Below are positions 24,495 through 38,900 of a DNA stretch of 64,000 nucleotides, piece by piece; the stretch's first letter is position 1, and every line of letters begins with the position of its first letter. The stretch is from Glycine soja (Eukaryota; Streptophyta; Magnoliopsida; Fabales; Fabaceae), in NCBI RefSeq assembly GCF_004193775.1, contig NC_041002.1, positions 4,079,261 through 4,143,260 of the forward strand, given 5' to 3'. The notes beneath the pieces were generated by a model. The model saw only the letters and a list, made by a program, of their open reading frames with translations. It was not told where the DNA came from and ran no database searches. The position numbers and the translations under genes are program-made.

Positions 24495-25130
24495 ACGAAG
24501 AAATATGATGCAGGCGTAGAGTTCTCTTGATATGTATCATAATTATCTGTCTTTGTCATCTTCATTAGAAAGAGGGGGAAAAATGATGAAGAGTTTTCGA
24601 GCTTCTGCCAGAATTGGCACATAGAGTGGGTATTGAAGATGAAAAATTAAAATTGATTCCTATTGTCGGAATCAGAGAAATTTACTCCACTTTTTTTTTA
24701 TATAAAAAAAACTTACATATTTTAAGACCCTAAACAAACCATATTTTAATTTAAATAAAAAATGAAACTTAACAAAATTATATTTTGTAAAAACAATGTA
24801 GAAAACCATATTTCGAATAAAAAAATGTATAAAACCATATTCGACTAGTGCAGGAAAGCGTCCAAATTTTATCATTACTACAGTAATGAGTTAACTGTCA
24901 TAAAAATTTGGGACTTCAAGTTGTTTTATGTATTCAGTAATTCAGAGAAGGAAAACAATGTATTCATGAGCCTGTGCTTGAAATGATTCATTTATCGTTA
25001 GCTGTACGAGGGTGTTCTTTATACGCCTGTAGTGATGTTTCTGGTTTGTTCTGCTATTTTCTTTTGCTTTCCTCCATGTAATAAGAGATCTCTAGTGAAA
25101 AAGATCGTATTTAATGTCTGAAACTGATTT
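24495..25130 (+). other. putative 3' region of the TORTIFOLIA1-like gene
   Basis: AT-rich sequence after the stop. Bases 24670-24870 are unusually A/T-rich with repeated aaccatatt blocks and may be an insertion. Bases 24940-25110 are more balanced and look like a plant 3' UTR (gtttctggtttgttctgcta, tccatgtaataagag). No downstream exon encoding the missing C-terminal domain was recognised. Confidence 0.4.
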
Positions 25131-25942
25131 GGGAATAATTTTTTTTAAAGAAAATTTGAGAATACTTATTTTTTTAATGAAAATTTGAGAATAATTATGT
25201 AATAAAATGTACATGTAGAAAACTTATAAAAAAATGTTCTACTAATTTTAAAATATTAAGATAACATTTATATGAATAAAATATATAAAATTAAATTTAG
25301 AATAAATTTATCTTTTTAAAACTAAAATATATATTTTTCTCTTTCTAATTAGGTTCATTATGCCTCTACCGAGTGCGTGAAACAATTAACACAAATTGTT
25401 CTAATGTGATTTCGAGTTTTGTATAAGTAGCATTAAACATTTAGATAGAGATTTTTTTTAGTTGTACTATTTGGCTCAAGGATACTTCAACATCTATAAT
25501 GCATGATTACTTATTTGCTTATTTTAAATTTGAGTCTTATAATACCACATAGATTTAAGAATTTTATATAAAATTTACTCAAATGTTAAAATTAATAAAA
25601 TAAGTATTTAATTTTACTCATGTTAAATTTTGAATTGAATTTTCTTTTTGGTAATCAATTAAACAACGATTATTTATATAATCAACTCACTTAAGCAACG
25701 AGTTGTGAAGTCGTGGCTCTAATGCAAAAATTTATAAGTAACATTGTTTAACTTTAAGTAACTCATTTAAGCCCTGCTTTGGAGATGCTCCTGTAGTCCA
25801 ATATTGTTGAACATTTGGAAATGGAAGGCATTAATTGTAGTATTCTTTCTTAACATGATGTAATTTTTATTCACCATTTTGTTCCATTTTTGTGTGTGTG
25901 TTGGGTAATAAGATTGTTGACCTTTGTTCCCAGCATTACAGG
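25131..25942. other. AT-rich spacer, no gene seen
   Basis: No gene or named repeat is supported here. Confidence 0.55.
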
Positions 25943-26705
25943 ATTAAGGCCATGACTTTCTGCACCCACATTTTTCTACATGCACCCCTTATTTTGAATA
26001 TTCGCAAGTTGCCCTTCCCTAATCTCACAATGATGCTCAAACCTCTCTTCCTCTTTCTCTCCCCCTCCCCATACCTTAAATTCTTTCCCTAAACTCCATG
26101 CACGGGTGCCAACACACAAAATTTCCCTTTGACCCAACTATTGCATCTCCAAAACCACACAACAACAACAATGAGAACCACTTTGGGTTCCCAAAACATC
26201 AAGAAAAACTCAATGTTTGATTTGGTCCTCCTCTTCACCAAACTAGTAAAACATGGCAAGAAAAATCATCGCACGGTCCTCTCCTTGGTGTGATGGGTGA
26301 CACTTGTGGTGTGTAGTGGCTCTCTGATGTCGTGGTGGTGGAGATTGTAGAACTTAAACACAATCCATGCTTATGGCACTCACGTCGACTACATAATTCC
26401 AGAAATGGTTTTATGGAATTATGCTAATATAATTCTGGAAGGACTTTTTGAACTTATATTAGCATAATTCCAAAAAGATTTTTCTGAAAGTATAAAAATA
26501 GTGTCTTACAAATTCACGTATACAGAATGAGATCTTATTTTACTCCTATCCCGTCGTCTTTTTCTTCATCTGTGCCTTCTTCTCTGCACTAGAGTTGTCA
26601 ATGGTGGTGTTGGGTGGTTGGGTGGAGGGGTTATTTTGTCTGTTTGGGTCTTTTTAGAGGTGTAGGAAGCAAAACAAGTGGGTACAGGATGTAATTCGCT
26701 AAAGA
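25943..26705. mobile_element. non-autonomous TIR element, copy B (about 0.76 kb)
   Basis: The left end ttaaggccatgactttctgc, then acccacatttttctacatgc and acccct, is mirrored by the reversed right end (tttagcgaattacatcctgt, then acccacttgttttgcttcct and acacct). These match the ends of copy A at 7447-8345. Inside, tggaattatgctaatataat and atattagcataattcca (about 26413-26473) form a palindrome. No transposase is present. Family identity with copy A is inferred from the termini. Confidence 0.55.
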
Positions 26706-27754
26706 TGATCCAGTTCGATACATTCAAGACACCAAAAACTCGTATATTCTCTAAAGAGGCGCATACGTATATAAATAATAATTGCCCATTTGCATCTTGG
26801 AGAGTAGCAGATGCAAGTTTTTTATGAATACATTTTTAAAAAATTTATCTTGTAATAGAACAGTCTTTTTTTTATAAAAAAAAAGAAAATTATTATATAA
26901 GTTATTTGTAATTTGTTTTTTTAAAAATACAATCGGTCTATTAGTTAACATAATCTATCCAATTTTTAAATCATATTCTATTATTGTTTAATAGGTTTTA
27001 ATTAAGCCATTGAAAATTTAGAATTACGAAAATTTTTGGAATGATATTTGTGGTCATACTTAAATAGAGGGATGTATTAAAGTTTCACATGGCGGGTAGT
27101 CTTGAGGAAAATGAAATATGTTGAAGTGGCACATTGAATTTATATAGTTTTAACATGTCTCATTTTTCTCATGATTAAAGTGTGACTTTCAACACATTCC
27201 TTTATCTAGGTGTGACCACAATATTACCATTTACGAGGCTTCATCGAACAAAATAAGTAAACATTACTATCTATGCAAGCATTATCGTATAACTTAGTAA
27301 CATTTCATCTTTATAAGGAGCATTTGAGTTTAGATTCCGCTCTGGTTTTATATTTCACATATAGTTTTTATTCCTTTGAATCTATGAACATTCTTCATAA
27401 ACATAAAGGGCGGACAACACTATCGTTTTATTCAGAGTAAAGCAAAAGGATTGACACCCAATAGAGTTAAAAATGAAAAGAATGAAGTTAATCAAAAGTA
27501 GATAGCGTTACACGTAGGACTTTGGAAAAAGCTCACCAAAAACAAAGTTCATATGTTATCCTAACTCGTAAGCTTGAAGCAAGAAAGTATTTCTTATCGT
27601 ACTGTATCTTAGTGTCTATCATTTTCATTATTTATCTTCTTCTAGAATCAACACGTTGACGTATTTGATTTGAAAGCGGACTCAATGGCCACCTTCTACT
27701 TTGCAAATTGCAATTGATTTGTAGCGAGAAAGATGTTTGGCCATTTCCACTATC
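26706..27754. other. intergenic sequence, no gene seen
   Basis: No supported gene or named repeat. Confidence 0.5.
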
Positions 27755-27762
27755 ATTTTCAG

Positions 27763-27938
27763 TTATGAAGCACCGACACCGACACGGACATCAGACACGA
27801 CACAGACATGAACATGTGAATACCTGTAATGTCCAAAATATAGAACGTAGTACAAGTGTCGTATTGGTATCGGACACTGACACGGACGCATGTCAGACAC
27901 CGAATACGACAAGAGACTGAGGTGTCCATACTTCATAG
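27763..27938. mobile_element. hAT-type MITE with 8-bp target duplication
   Basis: A 176-base element starts ttatgaagcaccgacacc and ends, reversed, ctatgaagtatggacacc. It is flanked on both sides by ATTTTCAG (27755-27762 and 27939-27946). An 8-bp duplication with short TIRs is the hAT signature. The interior has quasi-tandem cgacac/ggacac motifs and is non-coding. Confidence 0.7.
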
Positions 27939-27946
27939 ATTTTCAG

Positions 27947-29310
27947 CACCTTCCCGAGTTAGGAGATGAACGAGATAAATCTAATTGTTCTCAAATAGTT
28001 CATTGATTCTTTTAGGTACATAGTTGCAAATTGGACCTAGAGGGTCCTATTATGTCAATAAAAAATAGTCACACCGTGATAGAAGTTAGAGGTTTCCACG
28101 TTGTTCATTGGTTGTAGTGTCTGAAAACTTGAGAAAGGCTCGAGGAAGAAGAATTATTGTCTTTGTGTTCATTGTTATTGATTTTGAATTATATATAATA
28201 AGAGATTTCTGACTTTTTGTGACTCTGCATGTTTGCAAATCAGATTAAAAAAATATGTTTGAGACAAAAATATTTTATTAATTGGATTACATTGTAATAC
28301 ACGTCACAATAAATTGTCACAATAAATTCTAACTGTATACTTAATATGCATTGTGTCTAATATTACAATTTGTTTTTTTATAAATAGAATCAGAGGTAGT
28401 AATTTCTAAATTCCAAATGAGAAAGATAAAGGTATTGAATTGATTTGGTGTTTGGATTTGCATCCAAATCGGATAAAATACGAAGTAATTTTGACTTTAA
28501 CATGAGAATTGAATGTGGTTTTTTCTAATCCTCTGGATCATGTTTAAGGAACCCAATTAATCCTGTTGGATTTTATTTGTAAAAGAAAAAAGAATTATTA
28601 CAAAAACAGTACGAATCTTGTGTAAATAGATTTAATTGAATATTATTGTTTGACTTTCGCGCATACCATGTTCGACTATACTTGCTGGTTGGTCAAATAA
28701 GAATTCGTCATTTTCTTTAAGAAGGATTTCGTATTAAAATTAAATAGTTATTTTGTTTCACTAACAACTTGTGAACTTGACGGTGGATAAATAAACATTT
28801 ATGACAGAAAGGCTAAAAAACAGTTCGTTTCATCATAAAGGCCACATCTTCAAGAAAATACTAGTAAATATTTAAGAAAATATTATCAGGCCCTTACGTA
28901 AAATTTTGACCTTCTGTGGTTATAACAAGCACAACATAATTTTCAGCAAAAATAAAAATAAAAATACACATATAAGAAATTAGTCCTATATTCAATTATA
29001 GTCTAGATCACATTTAAGATACTAAAAGTGAGCCACACAACACTACTCATCCCACCATCTATATTATATATAAAAAATTATCTTATTAACTCTTTCATTT
29101 CAATTTTGAGTTTAACATGTTGATAAAAAAATATCATTTAATAGTAGTTTTTTACTATTTGAGAATTTTTTTTTCTTTTTAAAAAGGAAATTTATAATTA
29201 ATAAATTAGTGTTATGATTCGTTTATTTTTTAAAATTAGTTTAAGTTTAATCTTTAAAATATTAAATTCTTAATAATATTATTTGTTTTAATACAACTTT
29301 GTTAGTGAAG
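27947..29310. other. intergenic sequence, no gene seen
   Basis: AT-rich with no supported gene or named repeat. Confidence 0.5.
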
Positions 29311-32300
29311 TTTCATCGATCTGTAATGACCTATCGTCGTTACATAAAATTAGAAATGATTTTAAGTGGAAGATTTTATTTTAATTTATTTTAATTTTTT
29401 TATTAATTTAATTATAAAAATACTTTTGAACTTTTCACGTTTCAAAGACCAAAAGCTAAAACACATGATATTAAGATAAAACATCATGTGATACATCTAC
29501 ACCATTAAAAATACCCTATACTCTATGACACTTCAACACAAACATGATCATACACAACATCATAGCAACTCTGTAAAGATAAGCTACATAGACTCGAGCC
29601 GATTAACACTATACATGACGCTAAAAGAAAACAAAAGATATATATAACACGTCTTCATGTTCAGGTACGCATATCCATGAAGTTTCCAAAGACACAAACC
29701 ACCTTCTATCCTTATTCTCCCCACATACGTTAGATACAAGATCATCACATGCGCGAACCACACGAGCAACAATGCAAGAGCAAGCTTACAAAAAACAAGC
29801 ATACTAAAACAATACACAACTTAACAATTCAAACATAAACAAACACCATTATATACATACAAAACGTAATATTTGGAAATTATACTTGAGGCATAAATCT
29901 TAGAATTCATATAATAGAGCATCTCATAACAATCCTCAATTCACTAGCCATCACATATAGATTCAATCATCATACATCAATCAATTGATCATCATCACCA
30001 TGATTCAACCACAAAACATCATCATCATGAGTCCATCAACGACAGATTCAATTCCTTTGAGATTTCACCTTTTGAGGGATTAACCCAAGTACATCCTTTA
30101 ATATAGTTACACTTTGACCATTTGGGGACACTCGAATTAATCTTATATAGGAAGTGTGATTTTATCGAAAATGAATGACATGGATATAGGCCATTTCACC
30201 ATTAGTCACCACCGACAACCTATGTGTGAGTTCCATGCAAAGACCTTAACCTATGTAGGAGTTTGTCCACTCATCCATTCTATAGGCCATTTCACCATTA
30301 GTCACCACCGACAACCTTCAATACTAGGTTTAGGGCTTTCCTATCATCTCCAACTTACGTGTCTACTTACAACCAACAACGAAACTTAGATTCCTTGAGG
30401 TTTGGAGATCTTAAGGACCCAAGTTTTACCATCAACTAAAATCCATCCCATATGCACTATAAGGGTCACTAATCCCCCCGAGAAATAGTTCTCAACACCT
30501 CGACATTCCATTGAAAGTCAAAACGTAGGGGTGATACTCAGGAAGATAACCAACTAGGTGAGACCCCTAGGTTGTTTTAGTGAGGAATGTTTTTTGCATG
30601 GAACTCACCCTCTCAAGTATACCATTTTCCAACAACAAATAATTCTTCCCAAAGGATATAGTTAATTCTTTTTCACACATATGAATGGTTCTCAAAACAA
30701 AATTATCATCCACAACAATCATACATCATCACAAATTTATTTGCAAAAATCAACACCATAAGAAGTTATAATATCATAGATTCACCATTCATATGCTTAT
30801 CACCCTCATGAACCCACTCATAATTCAATAAGCATAGCAAGACATTCCAACACCTTGAATTCTTACAAACAACTCACCAAAAACTCATGAATGTGAATCT
30901 TATGATCTCAATAAAGTCAACTCTAATCATAAAACAACATCTCAACTACATCTCATATCATCATCAAGAAATCAACCAACACAACTCAAATCCTTCATCA
31001 ATATAAAATTAAAGGTACTTCATACTACAATAATTAAGACATATACATATATAAACACCTAAAATAACATAATTATCGTATAAATAAACATACCACATTT
31101 GCATAAACATTTATAAGATTGATAATATATGCAACTCTCTTTTGATGGTCATATTTAAACCAATCACATAACATTCATCACATCATTAATTCACTTACTC
31201 ATGTGCTCATCATATTCATGAACTTATCCCTAATTTTTGAAGCAAAACCACATATTAATATGAATTTCATGATTTCAACTTATAATCAACTTTAACATAA
31301 TAACAAACACTCATAACATCATTTTATATGTACTTGAAATTGGTTAGGGAACTCTCAAGAAAACATTTAAGGTAGAATGAAATATTATGTCTTAAGTTAA
31401 CTTAAGCTAGAAAATTTAGCCCAGCTATAGATTTGGCTTAGCCAAAAAATTCAATTTGAGCTTAATTCTTGCAAATCCAATTCTTATGAAAATTAGCCTA
31501 GCTAAAATTTTTGCTTAGCTAAAAGTGCGAATTTTGCAACAAAGTTTCTTTGTGAATCCAAACTTTTGACACCATTATTGACTACCCAAGCATTTAAACT
31601 CACAATAAACACATCAATAATCAACCCTTAAGCTTCTAAACACTAAACATTAACACAAGAACACAAGATTCAAATAAAAAACCCAACCCAAAATCATCAT
31701 AAAACAAGAAAAAAAAAGGAGTAAGCTTTCCTTACCTCCACAAAACAAGGATCTAACTTTGAGAAGGAGAAAGTGAAAAGGAGAAGACTTTGGATCCAAT
31801 ATTAGGGCTTTCCTCCACCCTAACAGCAACACCCAAACCCCAAAAACAAGTAGAATCAACATCAAAACCTCATATGAGCACTTTTATGAGCTCCCAAAGA
31901 TGCTCATGGGAGGAAAATGAAAATGGAAGATGAGAGGAGAAAAAGAAGAGTTTCTTACCATTCAACTATCACACAACTTGAAAGAAACTCATTCACATGG
32001 TCCCTTGAGAAAAGGAAATCAAGGCTTCAAGCTTTCCAATGGAGGGTTCTCTTAGAGAGAAAGAAGTGAGCAAAAATGAAAGTGTTTTATAATTGGTTCA
32101 AATTTATAAAAGGTTTGTAACCATATGAGTCTCTAACTTTCCTCTCTTCACACCTCATATTTTACTAAACTCACCAATCCCTTTTTTATGACCCAAGACC
32201 CATCTACTTAAGTCCAAACACTATAAAACTATCCAAACACACATACAATAGGACATGTACATAAACATAACAAGTCATCATCTCATAATTAATTAACTAA

Positions 32301-32350
32301 TTAAGAATGCTTAAATTAAATTTAATTATTCTTGCGATCTAATTAAAAAC
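29311..32350. repeat. long non-coding repeat block, probably transposon-derived
   Basis: About 3 kb with composition unlike its surroundings: rich in CA, CATCA and ACAAC on the plus strand and poor in G. It begins near tgtaatgacctatcgtcgtt and carries long runs of catcatcatcaccatgattc-type sequence. A 36-base segment (ataggccatttcaccattag then tcaccaccgacaacct) occurs at 30186-30221 and again at 30282-30317. Around 31380-31530 there are repeated agctta/gcttag motifs. No frame codes for a recognisable protein. By recollection similar sequence is repetitive in legumes; an LTR-element untranslated part or a non-autonomous element is possible. Confidence 0.45.
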
Positions 32351-33022
32351 ACTAACATTATGAACAACATAAAGTTACTCAGTCAAGCATGTTAATTTTT
32401 GTATGATATCAATTTTAAAATACTTAATAGTTATGATCTTTAAATTAAATTTGTGTTATAACTAACTACACTCCTGCATTTTATTTTTAAAATAGTTTAT
32501 GTTTATTAATAGATAGATGATTTTTTTTAATAGAAAACAAATTTATTAAATTTCTTTTATAGTAACATTTTTCAATTTTTTTGAAGAACATTTTTCAATA
32601 TTTTAAAATTTTTATAATTTAAATATTTTATTTCTTTAATTTAATTTTACCCCAGCAGTTCTGTACTAGTACAAAAAGAAAGAGCAGACTCATCTTTCAT
32701 CTTCGTGCGGTCAAAAAGTTTGAATATTGATTGCTATGCCAAATAATACGCCAAACACGTTTGTGAGTTTCGTTTTTAAGTTAATTGTTGGTATTAGTAT
32801 TACATATTATTACTGTTATCATTGTCTTCATTTTCTGTTGTCTTGATCATAATGACTCTATGAAATTGATATCTATCATTTTCCATCAAGACCCTTTGGT
32901 GAATGCATATATACTAGATAGAGAATCTGGGGTCATTTCTTTTACTGTTTAGTTCCTTCTCCGTTCCTCAAACTTTAATGCATTATTGAGTTTTTCCCTT
33001 TTGTCATGGATCTCTCATGCAT
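32351..33022. other. AT-rich spacer, no gene seen
   Basis: No supported gene or named repeat. Confidence 0.5.
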
Positions 33023-34121
33023 AGTTTTAAAAATCGGTCTAGTGACAGACCTAGTCATTATATTGGGTCAGTGGATCACTAGTTGAATCAATAGATCATT
33101 AATTGACTTGCACGACTTGGTCCGTAATAAAAAAAATATAAAATTCTATACTTGTCTTAAAAATTTTCTCGTGACGCAATGAAATTCTTAAGTTTTAAAA
33201 AACACAAACAAAATATAAAGAATACAAGTTAAAAAAATAACTTGGTCTGTAATAAAAAAATATAAAATTTTATACTTGTCTTAAAATCTTTCTCGTGATG
33301 CAATGAAATTCTTAAGTTTTAAAAAACACAAACAAAATATAAAGAACACAAGTTAAAAAAATTACTATTATCTCTAACCTTTAACATCAAAGGCATCAAT
33401 AACACTATATATCAATATCCACACTAAAATGAAACATAGTCATATTACATCAATGTAGATTATAAAATATAAAAAATCAATCAAAAGTTTCAAACCACAC
33501 AGTTTTAAAAAATGATCCGAAACCACAATTTCACATGCAACTCAACTGCAATTGTGACAACTTGTAAGTCAATCTAACTCAACAAAAAAAGCAACTGTTG
33601 TCACAAAAAATGCTCAACAAACAATGAATGAAAAGATCAATTTAACTCAAAATCACACACAACAAACTAAGATTAAACCAAATGAAAAACAAAAAAATAA
33701 ATTTAGTTGGACACACTTGTGGCTCTGGACAACGTTACATATGAACTGAGTGAGTCTAACAAGGTAGTAATAGCATGACACCACGATGAGAGGAAGGAAG
33801 GAGAGGTTGACAAGCGGAGTGACGGCATAGAACGACTGAGCGAGACTGCGAGAGGAAGAAAGATAAGCCGATAGGGTTTCTAAAATTTAAATGGGTTCAA
33901 ATTGAAACTACGATGTTTCGATTATAACCAGAAAAAAAAAATAAGTGACTCGGTTCGGGTTGACAAGTGGATTTGACCGCAAACTCGATCGAGTCAATCT
34001 GGGTCGCTCCGGGTCAAAAACACATCCGATTGAACTTGTGACTCAATTTGATTCAACCACTGAGTCGTGGTTCGATCGATCGATCGATCAGACCAATCAG
34101 ATTGATGTGAATCTTAAAACT
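33023..34121. mobile_element. TIR element (about 1.1 kb) with internal tandem duplication
   Basis: The left end agttttaaaaatcggtctag, then ...gggtcagtggatc and agttgaatcaa, pairs with the reversed right end agttttaagattcacatcaa, then ...gactcagtgg and ttgaatcaaattg. Inside, a unit of about 125 bases is duplicated at 33115-33240 and 33241-33362. The right arm contains ttcgatcgatcgatcgatca, a self-complementary (ATCG) run. The non-coding body fits a hAT- or MULE-derived non-autonomous element; the target duplication was not resolved. Confidence 0.5.
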
Positions 34122-35943
34122 TTCCTCTCGCATATATAATTTTTTTGAGGCAATGATAAATTTGTAATAATCTATGAAAATTATGTCGTTTCTCTTTTGT
34201 TATTACATCGAAGCCATGCAGCTATCTCCTTCTCAACCACACTCAAAATATTTGGTTGCTGAAACCAACAAAGTAAAAAAGTAAAAGCCTAATCTAACTC
34301 AAGAAAACAAAAGAAAAGGTCTTTTCATAAAGTAATTTTCATAAAGTAAGTTTAATTAAAGTGGATCACTCTCAAAATTTGCCACGACCAAGCACCTAGT
34401 AGCTCCACAGCCTCCACTTTTCATTCGCTACTTCATGATAATGATAAGGCATTTATCATCATCAATTGGGATTTTGGTTCTTAACTCTTCCCCCCATCCC
34501 GCTTTTATTTTCCTATCCATTATTTCTCAGACAGACAAATTCATTTTTTTTCTCTAGATAGTTCTTTTTTTGAGATAGTTTTGTTTGAGGTATTATTAAA
34601 TATTAAATTTCAATATTTCTTTTAATAAAAATTCAAATTTTGATTTACTACATTGTTAAAGACCAATTACTTTTATTATACTCTACCTCAGTTGGTGACT
34701 GGTTCATATTTTATCTCTCTCATTATCTTGGAAACATATTTTTTTATTATTATCTTCTTATTATCAAATTAATTTGTACCGAAAAAATTTTAAATACTCT
34801 TGTTAAAAACGAAAACACAACTCCACATAGTGTATATATATATATTACTTCATAAAAAATGTGAACAATTCAACCGTTAAATTACAACTTTATATTATTT
34901 TAATTGTATATTTCAAATTTTATCCAAATTAAATAATATTTTAATATATTTTATAAATATATTATATTAATTATAATTGAATAAGGTATCAAATAATTTA
35001 TTTAAATTATTCAGATGGAAATTACAAGAAAAACTGGATTCTCTAATTCTATTAACCTCTACGCATTTTTTAAAATTGCAAATTACATCACTATAGATAG
35101 TTTCCTGGTGAGGAAAAGTTATGTACCGAGGGAGGCACTACATAATACTATATGTGTGTATAAATATAACTATAAACAGAGCACATGGTCACAACATGTG
35201 TCCTTCGTATTAACAAAGCAGAAATCGCCACATGCATGACATTCCATCATTTTCTTTTATTTTCCGTGTTGAAAAGTAGAAAACCGAAAACCTAATCAAC
35301 TACAAAACCATCCATTTTCTCGGTCATAATGATATTGTTAATGTTAATTAATAACAGAATCTATTGCAATCCAACTCACATATTTGGACATTGCATGTTT
35401 CCACAAGATAAGCACACGAGCATACATCCAATTATTTCCATTAATATATCTTGTCTTAACAAAAAGGGAACGGGATTTGGACCAATTTGAACAAAAAGTA
35501 TTAAAAATCATTAGAGTATTTTTCATGTCATAATAATGGTAGGGCATTAACATACTGAAAGGTGAGACACGCTGAAAGAAAACAAGATATTAGTAAGATT
35601 TATGGATCAGACATTCAAATGTCAAAATCAAGTTCAAAATATATGAAAAATCAAGATCTGAATAGAGCTCCACACTCAAGCTTGAAAACTCAACAGACCA
35701 AACCAAAAGCAGGATTAGAGCTTGTTGATATAGACTTTTAATTCCAAGAAATTATACAAGTGGAAAGGTATGAATTTCACCACCCAAATTGGATTAGAAA
35801 TGTAAGCGAAGAGAGAAAACAAGAATGTAAAAAAAAGAATTTAAAAAGAAAAAGAAATTAAAAATAGTAAAATGCTGTTTTGAAGTTGAGTGTGTTTAGT
35901 TTCACATCTTAAGAATATTAAACAGCAATTAATCTGGTGTACT

Positions 35944-35944
<1 letters not shown>
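34122..35944. other. AT-rich intergenic sequence, no gene seen
   Basis: No supported gene or named repeat. Confidence 0.5.

Positions 35945-35945
<1 letters not shown>

Positions 35946-35990
<45 letters not shown>
35946..35990. repeat. (AT)n microsatellite, about 45 bp
   Basis: An uninterrupted AT dinucleotide run, likely length-polymorphic. Confidence 0.95.
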
Positions 35991-35992
<2 letters not shown>

Positions 35993-38900
35993 TTGGTTAT
36001 ATCATTAGTTAACGTGAGATTTCTAATGCAAGTTAAGTTTTTACCTTAATTGTCGAGATGATGAACATGTGTTGAGTAAAGCTTAAAAAGGCAAAATAAA
36101 AAGATACAAACTCATGTAAAAAAAAAAAAATCATGTTTGACATAATCACTTAATGTTAAAAAAAATCATGATTGAAAAAAAAAAAAAGAAATAGACAAGT
36201 CGAGAAGAAAGTTATACACATGTGGAAATACCAAATTCATAACCAACGACTAACTATTTGGTTTGCTGAGATTTTAACAATTATTAACAGTAAAAATTGA
36301 GATTCACTGATCATGTTTTTATACGTTTTTGGGTGCAAAAAATTGGCATTACTTCAAAACAAGGTAAAGAATTTGCCAGAGGCTTTATCCATTTATGAGA
36401 ATCTGCCATAACTCTGTCCCTTATCTGGCGTAGAAAAAGAAAACAATCAGTGATTCTCACATGTGGACAACATACCTAGCAAAGCAACTAAAAATGAAGA
36501 AGCAAATTACCTAAAGAAACTTTGTCCCTATCGTGTTGTCCATTCAATTTTGTTGCATTCTTTGAAAATCGTATTATCAACACCAAATTGTACTCTTCAT
36601 GGTGGAATAGAGAAAAAGACAATCATATGGTGTCATATATAATAATTGGCTGGAAAGGACATAAGCCACCTATTTTTCGGTATTTGATAGAACAACTTAG
36701 GCCATATTTTGAAGCATACATAAAAGTCACGTAGTGTATTTAAAATTTTTGGTAAGCAAGGGAAGACATTGATGTTTTGTTTGATTTGATCTTATATATC
36801 ATGTTTGATTTATATTAGAAGGGATGTTTATCTTAAGTTACATTTTATCTAGAATTAAAGAGAAGCAAATATTCGAATTATATGATAAAATATTGTTTGT
36901 CTTGTCCTTCTAGAAATTTAAAAAGAAACAATGGTTAAAGAAATTAGGCATGCACGTTATAGCTGCCTCAACCCACTAATTATATGTGGAATTTAAAATA
37001 TTTTATCAAAATTTATTAAAACAAATTGCTATAAAGCGAAACTTTAAAGTCAAACGTTAATTCAGCAAAAAAAAAAAAAAAAAGAGAAGAAGCCAAACGT
37101 TGTTTAATTGGGTGAGGAGCCATTACCTAGTTGAAGTCCACTCTCATTGAAGCATGTTTGGTTTGGTGGTGTAATCATGGTGATTTTGGTCAAATATGAT
37201 TTGATTATATAAAAATATGTTTGGACACCATTTTTAATTTCACATTGAATGCTTCAATCGATGGTAACTTTGAAGTAATTAGGGAGAACTTTCCATTCAA
37301 CTTTAATTGATTCAAGAAAATATAAAATATTATTATGTACATATTTCCTCACAGTTAAAGAAAGATTATTACCATTTTCTCTTCATAGGATCTCCATTGA
37401 AAGAGTAATACGAATATTATGCTGGAATCCTGTGGTGTGTTACAGATACTGTACTGGATTCTCTTAACTCAAAGGTAAATTAATAATACTATTTTATTTT
37501 AATAATTTTACATTCAAAATCAATTATAACTTAAATCAATTATAACTTAAAGTATCCAAATATTACTTTCTTAAAAAATCAATTTTCTAACCTATGTTAT
37601 TCAAACAAAAATCTGGTTACTTTAAAATGATATAAAATCACGTTGATGTAAAATCAATTCTATTAATGTTTATTTAAATATATATCAATTCTATTAATGT
37701 TTATTTAAATATATACCTGCGGATGTGTTGGAGGAACTCCTCCCTAACACAGAAGTAACAAGTCCATCAATAATTATGGATAAATAATTGGGTTTGTTTC
37801 CCTAAATAACATTTGGAATTGAATTATTATTACTATAGAATTGCTTTTAATAAATTGTAAAAAAAAAACAATTATTATAATAATTAAATAATATCCAGAA
37901 ATTTTATCTACTAACTTGTATTACCACCCCTTTCAATGAATTTTTTTTTATATATTATTAACTAATAAAAAGTCATCTTAAGTATGGTTTCTAACATGAT
38001 TATTATAAAAAAAATTATGATTTTAATACCTTAAAAAAGTATATTTTTTAAAATAATTATTATAAAAATTAAAAAAATATATTATACATAATAATTTATA
38101 ATTAAATTATAGCGTGTTTGAAAAATCCATTTAGAATAAGTTAAATTATTTTGTAGGTCTCTGAACAATTTGATAATTTTTAATTAGCTTTCCAAATTAT
38201 TATTATTTTTAATTAAATCCTTGAACTTGTATTCGTTCTTTAATCTTATCCTTTTATTTAAGTATCATTACGAAAATAGTTAGTTGTTTAGTTTGCAACA
38301 AGTTTGCTATATGGATGAAGCTTGGAGAGGCTTATAAAAAAAATACTTGAAGAGTCTACTTGAAAATATTGGATTCAAAGCCTACATAAGTGAAATTACA
38401 ACTCACTTAGAAATGTGAGAATGCTGACTCGGAGAAGTGAGAATAGTTGATCCAAATCTTTAGATGTTACAACCCAAACCTAATTTTAATAACTGTAATT
38501 AAATGAAAGGACCTAATTAAAAATTAAATAAATCTTCAAGAGCTAATTAAAAATAAAATTTTACGACCTAATTAAAATTTGTTAAATAATTCGAGAATCT
38601 ATAGATTAATTTAACTTTTATAATCTTATCAATTAAAAGATTTTTATATTCTTAACCAATAAAAAAATAATCTCAACTATGATTTTTAAAATAATTACTA
38701 TATAAATTTAAAACAATTATTATACATAATAAAATGATAGTATTTATACATGTATTGTTAGTGTACTCTAATTAAATTCAAAACGATTACCTAGTGGGGA
38801 AAAGGAAACTGCAATCCAGGTGCCAGTTGTCATTTTCAAACATGACTTTCATTTTCTCATGGATTACACATTCGCCAACGCATTGTATGAATTGTCTTTA

